Below, piece after piece: positions 1 to 9,798 of a DNA stretch of 64,000 bases. Below the pieces are notes generated by a model that was given only the letters and a program-made list of their open reading frames with translations, searched no databases and was not told the DNA's origin. A program made the translations under genes and the position numbers. The DNA comes from UBA4744 sp963707435 (GTDB taxonomy: Bacteria > Actinomycetota > Acidimicrobiia > Spongiisociales > UBA4744). How positions within the stretch are numbered: the stretch's first letter is position 1; every line of letters starts with the position of its first letter. The DNA is taken from contig CAVPPF010000002.1 of NCBI GenBank assembly GCA_963707435.1, positions 310,001 to 374,000 of the forward strand, written 5' to 3'.

Positions 1-202
1 CAGGCGCGATTGATCATGCAAATGCGCGAGCAGCTCAACGAGATCCTCGCCGAGCACACCGGACAAAGCCTCGAGAAGGTCACGCTCGACACCGAACGCG
101 ACTTCTGGATGCTGGCCGATGAGGCGCGAGACTACGGGATCGTGGATGCCATCCTTTCGCATCAGAGAACTCGCCGCCGTCGCAGGTGGCAAGGAGGGCT
201 GA
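1..202 (+). CDS. clpP: ATP-dependent Clp protease proteolytic subunit ClpP, C-terminal fragment, frame disrupted near its end
   Basis: The first ~50 codons match the ClpP C-terminus: the segment QLNEILAEHTGQ, then ERDFWMLADEARDYGIVD, the usual handle-to-C-terminus stretch. The 5' part and catalytic Ser lie outside the window. In the frame read from base 1 there is no stop before clpX; it runs through an Arg-rich string (RTRRRRRW) into ClpX. Removing one base around 164-166 restores SHQELAAVAGGKEG and a TGA at 200-202, two bases before the clpX GTG. I therefore read this as a one-base insertion (error or mutation), not a designed fusion. ClpP forms the tetradecameric peptidase barrel that ClpX feeds. 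Confidence 0.8.
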
Positions 203-204
203 TC

Positions 205-1473
<1,269 letters not shown>

Positions 1474-1608
1474 TGGCCCGTGGGTCGGGCGACCCAAATC
1501 GCGAATCTATTGGGTAAATTCGGATTGAAAGAGCGCAAATTCCGGGGGTTGAGGCGCTACCGTGATCCGTGCTGGCACTTATTACTTGCGGTACAGGGAG
1601 GCGGAGAT

Positions 1609-1641
1609 CCACGACTCGAAATGCGGTCACCTGAGTCGTGG
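1609..1641 (+). promoter_or_regulatory. Perfect 9-bp inverted repeat in the leader of the LPFTG-protein gene
   Basis: CCACGACTC (1609-1617) and GAGTCGTGG (1633-1641) pair perfectly around a 15-base loop, 44 bases before the ATG at 1685. A second pair, AGCGC...GCGCT, lies near 1530-1556. No T-run follows, so a simple terminator for clpX is unlikely; an RNA leader structure or a protein-binding site is possible. I could not match the 211-base gap 1474-1684 to a riboswitch class I know. Confidence 0.4.
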
Positions 1642-1684
1642 TGAGCTAATGGTGAGACCGGCCCGGCCCTGAAGGGTTGGGAAT

Positions 1685-2578
1685 ATGATGCGGAAACACA
1701 ACCATCTTGATAGACGAGCGCGCCGGGCGCTACACCCGCCGATTGCCGGGACCCGGGTCGTGCGCCGGTTTGCGGCACTCGTCCTGGTGGCAATGCTGAT
1801 CGGTGTTGTGCCGGTCCTGGCGGCGACGGTAGACCTCAGTATTCCGATCGATACTGTGATCAAGGGTCCTGCGGGCTCACAGCACCTCCTGGCGACGATA
1901 GAGGTTCCGGCCGAGAGCCAGGGCGAAACCTGTCAGGCATCGGCCATCGCCCGCAACCAGACCTCCGAGCATCCGGATTCCAATTTGCTGATCAGCTCCG
2001 CAACCGACGTCGAGATTCTCGATGTTGAGAACCAGGCCGGCGGCACCGTGTTCATCGGAGGGCCTATCACGTTGAGCGAAACGGTCACGGTTACCTTGAC
2101 GCTCGGCGCTGACCGGGTCTTCTCGGCAGGTTTCGACCTGGAAATCGATTGCCCACCGTTCAATCCGACCACGACGACCACAACCGGGGGTGCATCGTCG
2201 TCTTCGATTGTTGACCAGTCGACACCGTCAACCGCTGGTGTGGGGGATACGACGGTGACGTCTGGTGTGGGGGATACGACGGTGACGTCTGGTGTGGGGG
2301 ATACGACGGCCACCTCTGGTGGTGGCGGGGACACGACCGGGACGAGCGACACGCTCGCAGTTCTGGGGACGACCATTACGGCTCCGGGTGCATCGGTCGC
2401 CGGCAGCAGTGAGACACTTCCCTTCACCGGGTTTAGCGATGGAAGCATGAGCGGCGTCGCGTTTGCCCTGGTCGCACTGGGGGGCCTCGTCGTGCTTTCG
2501 ATTCGTCGTCGCGAAACCGAAGTTACCGTGGCCCAGGAGTGGCAGCCCCGGATCGACTTCTACGACATCAACTTCTGA
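1685..2578 (+). CDS. Secreted surface protein with LPFTG-type sorting signal and Thr-rich repeats
   Basis: 297 residues. Order: basic N-terminus and signal-type hydrophobic segment (about residues 25-47, ending VLAA), an extracellular domain of about 110 residues with two Cys, a Thr/Ser/Gly-rich linker with three GVGDTTVTS-like repeats, then LPFTG, a hydrophobic helix (VAFALVALGGLVVLSI) and RRR. This is the layout of sortase substrates. After the RRR stop-transfer there are about 20 further residues ending IDFYDINF, which is longer than a canonical sorting signal tail. No sortase is in the window, so anchoring is inferred. It stands alone between clpX and valS. Function unknown; a cell-wall or stalk-like surface protein is the best guess. 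Confidence 0.7.
   Translation: MMRKHNHLDRRARRALHPPIAGTRVVRRFAALVLVAMLIGVVPVLAATVDLSIPIDTVIKGPAGSQHLLATIEVPAESQGETCQASAIARNQTSEHPDSNLLISSATDVEILDVENQAGGTVFIGGPITLSETVTVTLTLGADRVFSAGFDLEIDCPPFNPTTTTTTGGASSSSIVDQSTPSTAGVGDTTVTSGVGDTTVTSGVGDTTATSGGGGDTTGTSDTLAVLGTTITAPGASVAGSSETLPFTGFSDGSMSGVAFALVALGGLVVLSIRRRETEVTVAQEWQPRIDFYDINF
2237..2317 (+). repeat. 27-bp tandem repeat, three copies, coding
   Basis: Copies at 2237-2263, 2264-2290 and 2291-2317 encode Gly-Val-Gly-Asp-Thr-Thr-Val-Thr-Ser. The first two are identical and the third has changed its last codons. In-frame repeats like this can expand or contract without breaking the reading frame, changing the length of the surface linker. Confidence 0.85.
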
Positions 2579-2637
2579 GTGGAAAGCCGTTCGGGCAACC
2601 CGCCAAGGTAGGCTTCCTGCCCTGCGCTCGTCCCTGA

Positions 2638-5268
2638 ATGGATGGAACCGCTGTGGGCAAACCTGCAATGAACGAAACCTACGATCCGGCCGCTGTCGAG
2701 GCGGACTGGTACTCCGTGTGGGAAGCCGCCGGGGTGTTTCGACCCGAGCACAACCCGGATGGCGAGCCTTTCTGCGTGGTGATTCCGCCCCCGAACGTGA
2801 CCGGCTCGCTGCACATGGGGCATGCCCTCAACCACACCATCTACGACGTCATCGTCCGCAGGAAACGGATGCAGGGGGCCGCCGCCCTCTGGCTGCCCGG
2901 CACCGATCATGCGGGGATCGCCACGCAGAACGTAGTTGAGCGTGATCTGGCGTCGCGCGGGACCGATCGTCACGAAATCGGGCGGGAAGCCTTCATCGAA
3001 GCCGTGTGGCAATGGAAGGAGCAGTACGGCAACCGGATCAGCCTGCAGATGCGGAAACTCGGCGATTCTGTGGACTGGACTCGAGAACGCTTCACGCTCG
3101 ACGAAGGGCTCAGCAAAGCGGTACGAGAGGTGTTCGTCCGTCTCTACGACGAAGGGTTGATCTACCGGGGCAACCGCATCATCAACTGGTGCCCGCGTTG
3201 CGAGACCGCTATTGCCGAGATTGAAGTCGAATACGAAGACGATGTCGGCGAGCTGGTGCACATCACCTACCCGTTCGTGGAGGGTGAGGGTGGGGTCACC
3301 GTGGCGACAACTCGAGCCGAAACCATGCTCGGGGACACTGCCGTCGCCGTCCACCCAGACGATGAACGCTACCGGGACCTCGTCGGGCGCTTGGTGATGC
3401 TGCCGCTCGTCGACCGGGAGATCCCGATCGTGGCCGATGAGGCGGTCGATCCAGACTTCGGAACCGGCGCCGTGAAAGTAACCCCGGCTCATGACCCGAA
3501 TGACTTCGACATAGGCGAACGACATGGGTTGGCGGCCGTCAAGATCCTCGATGAGAGGGCGGTGGTCACCCGGGCCGGCGGCGACTTCGCCGGCATGGAC
3601 CGGTTTGAAGCCCGTGAGGCCGTCAAGCACGCCCTCCGCAAACGCGGCCACCTCGAGCGGGTCGATGAGCACCATCACAGCGTCGGGCATTGCTATCGAT
3701 GCGGGACGGTGGTCGAGCCTTTCCTGTCGCTCCAATGGTTCGTGAGCGTGGCCGATGTCACCGCTCCCGCCATCCAAGCCGTTCGCGAAGGCCGCACCCG
3801 GTTCATCCCGCAACGCTGGGAGAAGAACTACTTTCACTGGATGGAGAATCTGCGGGACTGGTGCATCAGCAGGCAGATCTGGTGGGGTCACCGGATCCCG
3901 GCGTGGTATTGCAGTGAATGCGATTCAACGATCGTCTCCCGCGACGATCCGGCCTCCTGCCCCGATTGTGGAGGGGCGTCGCTCCGCCAGGACGAGGACG
4001 TTCTGGACACATGGTTCTCATCGGCTCTCTGGCCCTTCTCCACCCTCGGCTGGCCCGATCAAACCGATGATCTCGATCGGTTCTACCCGAATGCCGTGCT
4101 CATCACCGGATTCGACATCATCTACTTCTGGGTCGCCAGGATGATGCAGATGGGCCTGTACTTCATGGACGAGGTTCCCTTCGCCGACACGGTCATCCAC
4201 GGTCTGGTCCGCGACGCATCCGGGCGCAAGATGTCGAAATCCATCGGCAACGCCGTTGATCCCCTCGACGTGATCTCCGAACATGGTGCCGATCCGCTGC
4301 GGCTGGCGCTGATTCAGGCTGCCGCCCCCGGCCACGATGTGCCTTTCGACACCGACTGGGTCATCGGCGCCCGCAAGTTCGGCAACAAGATCTGGAATGC
4401 GGTTCGATTTGCCCTCCACCACCTGGAGCGTGGATCCGTTCCGGCCGATGGTGGCTACCCCGAAAACCCGGGCCCAATCGACCAGTGGATGCTGCACCGT
4501 CTCGCCACCGTGACCGCCCGGTTCGATGAGTTGTGTGATCACTACCGCTTCTCCGACGCCTACGGGTTGCTCTACAACTTCGCCTGGTCGGAGGTCTTCG
4601 ATTGGTACCTCGAGATGGCCAAGGCCCCGCTACGGGATTCCGGTTCGGCTCCTGCAACCCGGGCGACCCTCGGCGTGGTTCTGCGCGATTTGCTCAAGTT
4701 GTTCCATCCGGCCATCCCGTACCTCACCGAGGAGCTCTGGAACGTTCTGGTCGACGACGGGTTGCTGGCCGGTTCCCGGTGGCCCGTGCCCCCCGAAACC
4801 GAAGCGATGGCCGGAGTCGAATCTCTCCAAGAGCTCATTACCGGCATCAGGCGGTTCAAGGCAGAACATGGGCTGGCACCGCGGGCCCCGCTGACGATCA
4901 CGATCATCGACCCGGACGAGGTGGCGGAGGCCTGGTGGACCGAACAGCTCGAAGCTCTCGCAGCTGCTCAGCCGCACTTCGCCGGGTCCCCTCCGGTCGG
5001 GTCCGGGTACACCAGGATCGTGGCCGGGTCCCTCGACGGCTATGTAGAGCTGGAAGGTCTGATCGACATAGCGGCCGAACGCGCCAGGATTCAGAAAAGA
5101 CTGGAAAGCGTCGGCGTTGATTTGTCCCGGGCTCAGAACAAGCTCGCCAATCCGTCGTTCTTGAAAAAAGCCCCCGCCGACGTGATCGACAAAGAGCGAG
5201 CGAAAGCCGAAGAACTGGGCGCCCTGGCGGACAAGCTCCAGAACCAGCTCACCGAGTTGGGAACCTGA
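2638..5268 (+). CDS. valS: Valine--tRNA ligase
   Basis: 876 residues, class Ia synthetase that charges tRNA-Val and edits threonine. Motifs: PPPNVTGSLHMGHALN with the HIGH-type signature (HMGH), an internal editing domain (VATTRAETMLGDTAVAV), Zn-type CxxC pairs, the KMSKS loop (RKMSKSIGNAVDP), and the C-terminal coiled coil typical of ValRS. Three starts are possible: ATG 2638, GTG 2653 or ATG 2668. None has a strong ribosome-binding site, and the last begins MNETYDP, closest to family N-termini. folC starts 9 bases downstream, as in many bacteria. Confidence 0.95.
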   Translation: MDGTAVGKPAMNETYDPAAVEADWYSVWEAAGVFRPEHNPDGEPFCVVIPPPNVTGSLHMGHALNHTIYDVIVRRKRMQGAAALWLPGTDHAGIATQNVVERDLASRGTDRHEIGREAFIEAVWQWKEQYGNRISLQMRKLGDSVDWTRERFTLDEGLSKAVREVFVRLYDEGLIYRGNRIINWCPRCETAIAEIEVEYEDDVGELVHITYPFVEGEGGVTVATTRAETMLGDTAVAVHPDDERYRDLVGRLVMLPLVDREIPIVADEAVDPDFGTGAVKVTPAHDPNDFDIGERHGLAAVKILDERAVVTRAGGDFAGMDRFEAREAVKHALRKRGHLERVDEHHHSVGHCYRCGTVVEPFLSLQWFVSVADVTAPAIQAVREGRTRFIPQRWEKNYFHWMENLRDWCISRQIWWGHRIPAWYCSECDSTIVSRDDPASCPDCGGASLRQDEDVLDTWFSSALWPFSTLGWPDQTDDLDRFYPNAVLITGFDIIYFWVARMMQMGLYFMDEVPFADTVIHGLVRDASGRKMSKSIGNAVDPLDVISEHGADPLRLALIQAAAPGHDVPFDTDWVIGARKFGNKIWNAVRFALHHLERGSVPADGGYPENPGPIDQWMLHRLATVTARFDELCDHYRFSDAYGLLYNFAWSEVFDWYLEMAKAPLRDSGSAPATRATLGVVLRDLLKLFHPAIPYLTEELWNVLVDDGLLAGSRWPVPPETEAMAGVESLQELITGIRRFKAEHGLAPRAPLTITIIDPDEVAEAWWTEQLEALAAAQPHFAGSPPVGSGYTRIVAGSLDGYVELEGLIDIAAERARIQKRLESVGVDLSRAQNKLANPSFLKKAPADVIDKERAKAEELGALADKLQNQLTELGT

Positions 5269-5277
5269 AACGAGGCT

Positions 5278-6618
5278 GTGACGGACTATCAAGAGGCTGT
5301 TGCCTTCCTGGATCGCCATATCGGTCTCGGTGTCAAACCGGGTCTCGAGCGGACGGCGCTGCTGCTCGACATGCTCGCGAGCCCCCATGAGGCCTACCCG
5401 ATCGTGCACATCACCGGCAGCAACGGCAAGACGTCGACGGCTCGCATTGCGACCTCCCTCCTGGTGGCCCACGGTCTGACGGTGGGCACGTTCATCTCGC
5501 CTCACCTGGAGCAAGTCGAAGAGCGCTTCTGTATCAACGGCGTGCAGGCGACGCCGGAGGAGTTCGCCCAGGCGGTCGCGGATGTTGCACCGTTTGCCGA
5601 TCTCCTCGAAGAGCGAAGCGGCGAACGCCCGACCTACTTCGAGTTGACGGCCGCGATCGCCTTCGCCTGGTTCGCCTCGCACGCCGTCGATGTGGCGGTC
5701 GTCGAGGTCGGTCTGGGTGGCCGGCTGGACGCAACGAACGCAGCCGATGGGGCTGTGGCCGTTGTGACCGGGGTTTCTCTGGAACATGTCAGCTTTCTGG
5801 GTGACTCGGTCGAACAGATAGCCCGGGAGAAGCTGGCCATTGCCAAGCCGGGCAGCGTCCTGATTGCCGGTCCCATGTCCGAAAGTGCCGATCAAGAAGC
5901 CATCCGGCACGCCGCCGGGCAGTCCATCGAGCTACGCCGGTACGGACACGATTACCGCGTTGCCGAGGCTGAACGAGCCGTGGGCGGGTGGTTGTGCGAG
6001 ATCGAAGGCATCTATGCCACGTACCGCGACCTCTACTTGCCGATCCACGGGCGCCATCAAACCGTGAACCTGGCGGTTGCCGTTGTGGCGGTCGAGGAAC
6101 TCTACGGCCGGGCTCTGTCGGCCGAGGCTGCCATCGAAGGGGCAGCCATGGCATCATCGCCCGGCCGCCTGGAGGTCCTGGGCCACCAGCCGCTGGTGAT
6201 CGTCGACGGCGCGCACAATGAAGAGGGGTTCGGTGCCCTGGCAGAGGCCATGGCCGAAGAGTTCCCGGCGCTCGCCTGGACGGTGGTCATGGGAGTGCTG
6301 GGCGACAAAGACCTCGACGCCATGCTGGGGCATCTCAAGGGGAAGGTGGCACGCTTCTTCGCCACCGCACCGGACAGCGACCGGGCGTGTTCGCCCGGAG
6401 AGGTTGCGGTAGCGGCGCGGCGAGTCCTCGGTCCTGATGTCGAGGTGATCGAGGTCGCCAACGTGCCGCTGGCGGTGACCACCGCCAGGGTGGCAACCCC
6501 GTCGGACGGCGCGTTGCTGGTAGCAGGTTCTCTCTACGTGGTAGGGGAGAGCCGGCCGGTTCTCCGCGGGTCCGACGCTTCCTTGCCGCGGTCGAGGCCG
6601 TATCACGAATCCGGCTGA
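5278..6618 (+). CDS. folC: Bifunctional dihydrofolate / folylpolyglutamate synthase
   Basis: 446 residues starting GTG. The ATP loop is VHITGSNGKTSTAR, followed by the Mur-ligase family central domain (GLGGRLDATNA, LEHVSFLGDS) and the C-terminal domain beginning near SSPGRLEVL with DGAHNEEG. It adds glutamate to dihydropteroate and extends folate polyglutamate tails. Located just after valS in an apparent two-gene operon. Confidence 0.93.
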   Translation: MTDYQEAVAFLDRHIGLGVKPGLERTALLLDMLASPHEAYPIVHITGSNGKTSTARIATSLLVAHGLTVGTFISPHLEQVEERFCINGVQATPEEFAQAVADVAPFADLLEERSGERPTYFELTAAIAFAWFASHAVDVAVVEVGLGGRLDATNAADGAVAVVTGVSLEHVSFLGDSVEQIAREKLAIAKPGSVLIAGPMSESADQEAIRHAAGQSIELRRYGHDYRVAEAERAVGGWLCEIEGIYATYRDLYLPIHGRHQTVNLAVAVVAVEELYGRALSAEAAIEGAAMASSPGRLEVLGHQPLVIVDGAHNEEGFGALAEAMAEEFPALAWTVVMGVLGDKDLDAMLGHLKGKVARFFATAPDSDRACSPGEVAVAARRVLGPDVEVIEVANVPLAVTTARVATPSDGALLVAGSLYVVGESRPVLRGSDASLPRSRPYHESG

Positions 6619-6657
6619 CGGTTTACCATCCCGTCCGGAACATCCAAAGGAGACGGA

Positions 6658-7065
6658 ATGGGCATCGAGAGAACGTTCGCCATGGTCAAGCCCGACGGTG
6701 TGGCGCGGGGGCTGGTCGGCGAGGTCATCGGCCGCTTTGAGCGCAAGGGATTGCGGCTCGAGAGGATCCGCAGGCTGCAGATCGACGAAGCGATGGCGAA
6801 GCTGCACTATGCCGAACACGAGGAGAAGCCATTCTTTGGTGAGCTGGTTGAGTTCATCACGAGCGGTCCGGTCGTGGCGATGGAGTGGTCGGGAGAGTCG
6901 GCCGTCGGTGTAGCCCGCACCCTGATGGGTACCACGGACCCGAAGCAAGCGGCCCCGGGTACGATTCGCGGCGACTTCGGTCTCGTCGTCACCAACAACA
7001 TCGTGCACGGATCGGATTCGCCGGAGAGTGCCGAACGGGAACTGGGTATTTTCTTCGGAGGTTGA
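6658..7065 (+). CDS. ndk: Nucleoside diphosphate kinase
   Basis: 135 residues, normal length. Contains FAMVKPDGVARGLVG at the N-terminus and the active-site NIVHGSDSPESAERE, whose His is the phospho-carrier. It balances NTP/dNTP pools by transferring the gamma phosphate from ATP. A good AAAGGAGA ribosome-binding site precedes the ATG. The 235 bases after it, up to mreB, hold no gene or convincing signal that I can see. Confidence 0.96.
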   Translation: MGIERTFAMVKPDGVARGLVGEVIGRFERKGLRLERIRRLQIDEAMAKLHYAEHEEKPFFGELVEFITSGPVVAMEWSGESAVGVARTLMGTTDPKQAAPGTIRGDFGLVVTNNIVHGSDSPESAERELGIFFGG

Positions 7066-7300
7066 GAGGACCCTTCGGCGGCGAACGAAGCGAGCGGAAC
7101 CGGGGGAGAAGTCGAGCCCGGTGGGCTGGACGGAGGTGGCCTGATGCTGGATCTACGCCGGCCGCCCCCGGCTTGTCCATGGTCGTTGTCGACCGCCGAC
7201 CACTAGCCGTGCCCATCGTGCAACTCCGGGTGGCCCACCTCACATAGCCATTCCGACAAGCGACCTGTAAGCTGTTTGAGTTCCCGGATCTGGGGCCTCA

Positions 7301-8332
7301 ATGGCTGATACCCTTTTTGCAGTTGCTGGTCAGGACATGGCCATCGACCTCGGCACAGCAAACACGCTGGTGTATGTGCGCGGCTCGGGCATCGTCCTCA
7401 ACGAGCCCTCGGTAGTTGCTATCAATACCCGCAACAACCGGGCGCTGGCCGTTGGCATGGAAGCCAAGCGCATGATCGGACGTACTCCGTCCTACATCCA
7501 GGCGATCCGGCCCCTCCGCGATGGGGTGATCGCCGACTTCGACATCACCGAGAAGATGCTCCGGTACTTCATCCAGAAGGTGCATCGGAGGCGTTGGGCG
7601 AAACCGCGCATTGTGATCTGCGTCCCGTCCGGTATCACGCCGGTGGAGCGCCGGGCCGTGGAAGAGGCCGCGTATCACGCCGGAGCTCGCCGGGCCTACA
7701 CGATCGAGGAACCGATGGCCGCGGCGATCGGAGTTGGCTTGCCCGTTGGGGAGCCCTCGGGAAGCATGGTTGTCGACATCGGCGGTGGTACGACCGAGGT
7801 GGCGGTGATCTCGCTCGGAGGCATTGTTGTGTCCCGCAGCATCAGGATCGGTGGGGACGAGCTGGACGAGGCGATCATCGATTGGGTCAAGAAGGAATAC
7901 AACCTCCTGCTCGGCGAGCGGACGGCGGAGCAAATCAAGATGGCGATTGGATCTGCATTCCCGTATGCGGAGGAGCCGGCGGCAGAAGTGCGGGGCCGCG
8001 ACCTCATTTCCGGTCTCCCAAAGACCATCGTGTTGTCGAGTCCGGAGATTCGCGAAGCGATCGAGGAACCCGTGCAGCAGACGGTAGATGCGGTGAAGTT
8101 CACGCTGGACAAGACTCCACCGGAGCTCTCGGCCGACATCATGGAGCGGGGGATTGTGATGACGGGTGGAGGAGCCCTGCTCCACGGCATCGATGAACGG
8201 CTCGCCTACGAGACCGGGATGCCGATCGTGACGGCCGATCGACCGTTGCAGTCGGTGGTCGTGGGTTCCGGCAAGTGCCTCGAAGAGTTCGATGCATTAC
8301 AGGGGGTCCTGGTTTCATCGAGCCGCGCCTGA
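7301..8332 (+). CDS. mreB: Rod-shape determining actin homologue MreB
   Basis: 343 residues. Actin-fold ATPase motifs are clear: phosphate-1 MAIDLGTANTLVYV, phosphate-2 VVDIGGGTTEVAV and the adenosine motif MTGGGALLHGID. MreB filaments under the membrane direct lateral wall synthesis. It heads the operon mreB-mreC-mreD-mrdA-rodA. Its presence indicates a rod-shaped cell elongating along the side wall, unlike the polar-growing actinobacteria that lack or repurpose mreB. Confidence 0.96.
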   Translation: MADTLFAVAGQDMAIDLGTANTLVYVRGSGIVLNEPSVVAINTRNNRALAVGMEAKRMIGRTPSYIQAIRPLRDGVIADFDITEKMLRYFIQKVHRRRWAKPRIVICVPSGITPVERRAVEEAAYHAGARRAYTIEEPMAAAIGVGLPVGEPSGSMVVDIGGGTTEVAVISLGGIVVSRSIRIGGDELDEAIIDWVKKEYNLLLGERTAEQIKMAIGSAFPYAEEPAAEVRGRDLISGLPKTIVLSSPEIREAIEEPVQQTVDAVKFTLDKTPPELSADIMERGIVMTGGGALLHGIDERLAYETGMPIVTADRPLQSVVVGSGKCLEEFDALQGVLVSSSRA

Positions 8333-8392
8333 GGTGACCGGCATGCAGCGTGTCTCTTGGGGAGGGTTGTCGGCTCAGGGGAAGATCGTCCG

Positions 8393-9295
8393 ATGAGAGA
8401 GCGGCATCACCAGGACCGGGCCACCCCGATGCTGGTCGTTTTGGTCGTCGTCTCCTTTCTGCTCATGACGTTCGACATCCGCGCCTCGGGTGGCGGAGTC
8501 GCCGGGACGCTCCGGGAAGGCACCCAGGCCGTTCTGGCGCCGGTCCAGAAGCTGGCGACGTCCGTGATTTCTCCGGTCGTGGACTTCATCGACGGGCTGG
8601 CGAACCTGGCCGGGTTGAGAGACGAAAACGAGGCGCTGCGCCGCAAGATCAGCGAACTCGAGGCACGGGTCGACGAGATCGGCACGCTCGAAGCCGAAGT
8701 AGAAACACTCCGACGGGTTGCCGACCTCACACTTCCCGACGAATCCATCCCGACCCAGCCGGCCAGAGTGATTGCCCGCGGAGACAACTTCGACTCCAGT
8801 TTCATCATTGACAAGGGAACGAGCGATGGCATCGTCGTCGGCAATCCGGTCGTGGACGAGAACGGTGCTTTGGTCGGCGAAGTCAGCATGGTCACCCCCG
8901 ACGCCGCAACGGTGGTTCCGATCATTCGGCCGACCGGGGCGGTCACGGTTGAGTCGCAGACTGGAGAGACGGGCATTGTGCTCGGACAGGGGAGTGCCAT
9001 CCTGATTCTGGAGGTGAACCCGGCCGCCGAGCCCGTGTTCGCGGACTACCTGCTCGTGACTGCCGGGAGTACCAAGTTCCCGCCCGGTTTGTCGGTCGCC
9101 AAAGTGGCCGAGTCGGCCAGCCCGGAAGCTGCGAAGATCCGAACCGAAGCAATTCCGGTTGCCGACTTCAACCGCTTGAAGCTGGTCGTCGTGATGCAGT
9201 GGACCTTCACGGCGGGAGAAGGGGCCGAGGAGTCGCCCACCACCACGGATACCACCGAGCCGGGTGAACCAGGATCGGAGACGGGGACACCATGA
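8393..9295 (+). CDS. mreC: Rod-shape determining protein MreC
   Basis: 300 residues from the ATG at 8393, chosen because AGGGGAAG lies about 8 bases upstream; an upstream TTG at 8357 would add 12 residues. Features: short basic N-terminus, one membrane helix (MLVVLVVVSFLLMTF), a coiled coil (RDENEALRRKISELEARV) and the beta-rich MreC domain (VIARGDNFDSSFIIDKG), then a Thr/Glu/Pro-rich tail. It bridges MreB filaments to PBP2 outside the membrane. Its stop overlaps the mreD start (ATGA). Confidence 0.93.
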   Translation: MRERHHQDRATPMLVVLVVVSFLLMTFDIRASGGGVAGTLREGTQAVLAPVQKLATSVISPVVDFIDGLANLAGLRDENEALRRKISELEARVDEIGTLEAEVETLRRVADLTLPDESIPTQPARVIARGDNFDSSFIIDKGTSDGIVVGNPVVDENGALVGEVSMVTPDAATVVPIIRPTGAVTVESQTGETGIVLGQGSAILILEVNPAAEPVFADYLLVTAGSTKFPPGLSVAKVAESASPEAAKIRTEAIPVADFNRLKLVVVMQWTFTAGEGAEESPTTTDTTEPGEPGSETGTP

Positions 9296-9798
9296 GGACC
9301 CGGGCGATCGGCCTCTCGTTGCTGGCTGCCGCTCTGGCGGTGCTCGTGCAAACCACCCTCTTTGCCCAGGTGCGGATATTCGACGTCGCTCCCGATCTGG
9401 TCATGTTGACCGTGATCGCCGTTGCCCGGCGACTCGAGCCCGAACCGGCGGTGCTCCTTGGCTTCACTTCCGGGCTTGCCCTGGATCTGCTGGGAAGCTC
9501 ACCGCTCGGCCTGAGAGCGCTGGTGCTGACACTGATCGCCTATGCCACGGTTCGAACAAGAGATCGCTTCGACATCAATGTGGTCTTCACGGGGCTCGCA
9601 GTCGTGCTGCTCAGCTTGCTCGGCGTCCTGTTGATCGTGGTCATCGGTACCCTGTTTGGAGAAGCCAGTTTCAGAGACCCGAACGTGTTCCGCAAGATCC
9701 TGTTGGTTCCCGTCTACAACCTCGTGCTGTCCGTCGCAGTATTCCCGCTGGTCACGCTGGTCGTGGGAGGGCGGCGGCGCCGGGAGTCGCTGTTGTGA
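9292..9798 (+). CDS. mreD: Rod-shape determining membrane protein MreD
   Basis: 168 residues, almost entirely hydrophobic with about five membrane helices, typical of MreD. Starts by ATGA overlap with mreC and ends by GTGA overlap with mrdA, so the operon is translationally coupled. Needed for the elongasome; no catalytic motif is expected. Confidence 0.88.
   Translation: MRTRAIGLSLLAAALAVLVQTTLFAQVRIFDVAPDLVMLTVIAVARRLEPEPAVLLGFTSGLALDLLGSSPLGLRALVLTLIAYATVRTRDRFDINVVFTGLAVVLLSLLGVLLIVVIGTLFGEASFRDPNVFRKILLVPVYNLVLSVAVFPLVTLVVGGRRRRESLL

Noticed and set aside
1500..1600. c-di-GMP or c-di-AMP riboswitch before the surface-protein gene
   Set aside because: Short matches such as GCAAA occur, but the conserved cores and pairings of those classes are not present by eye.
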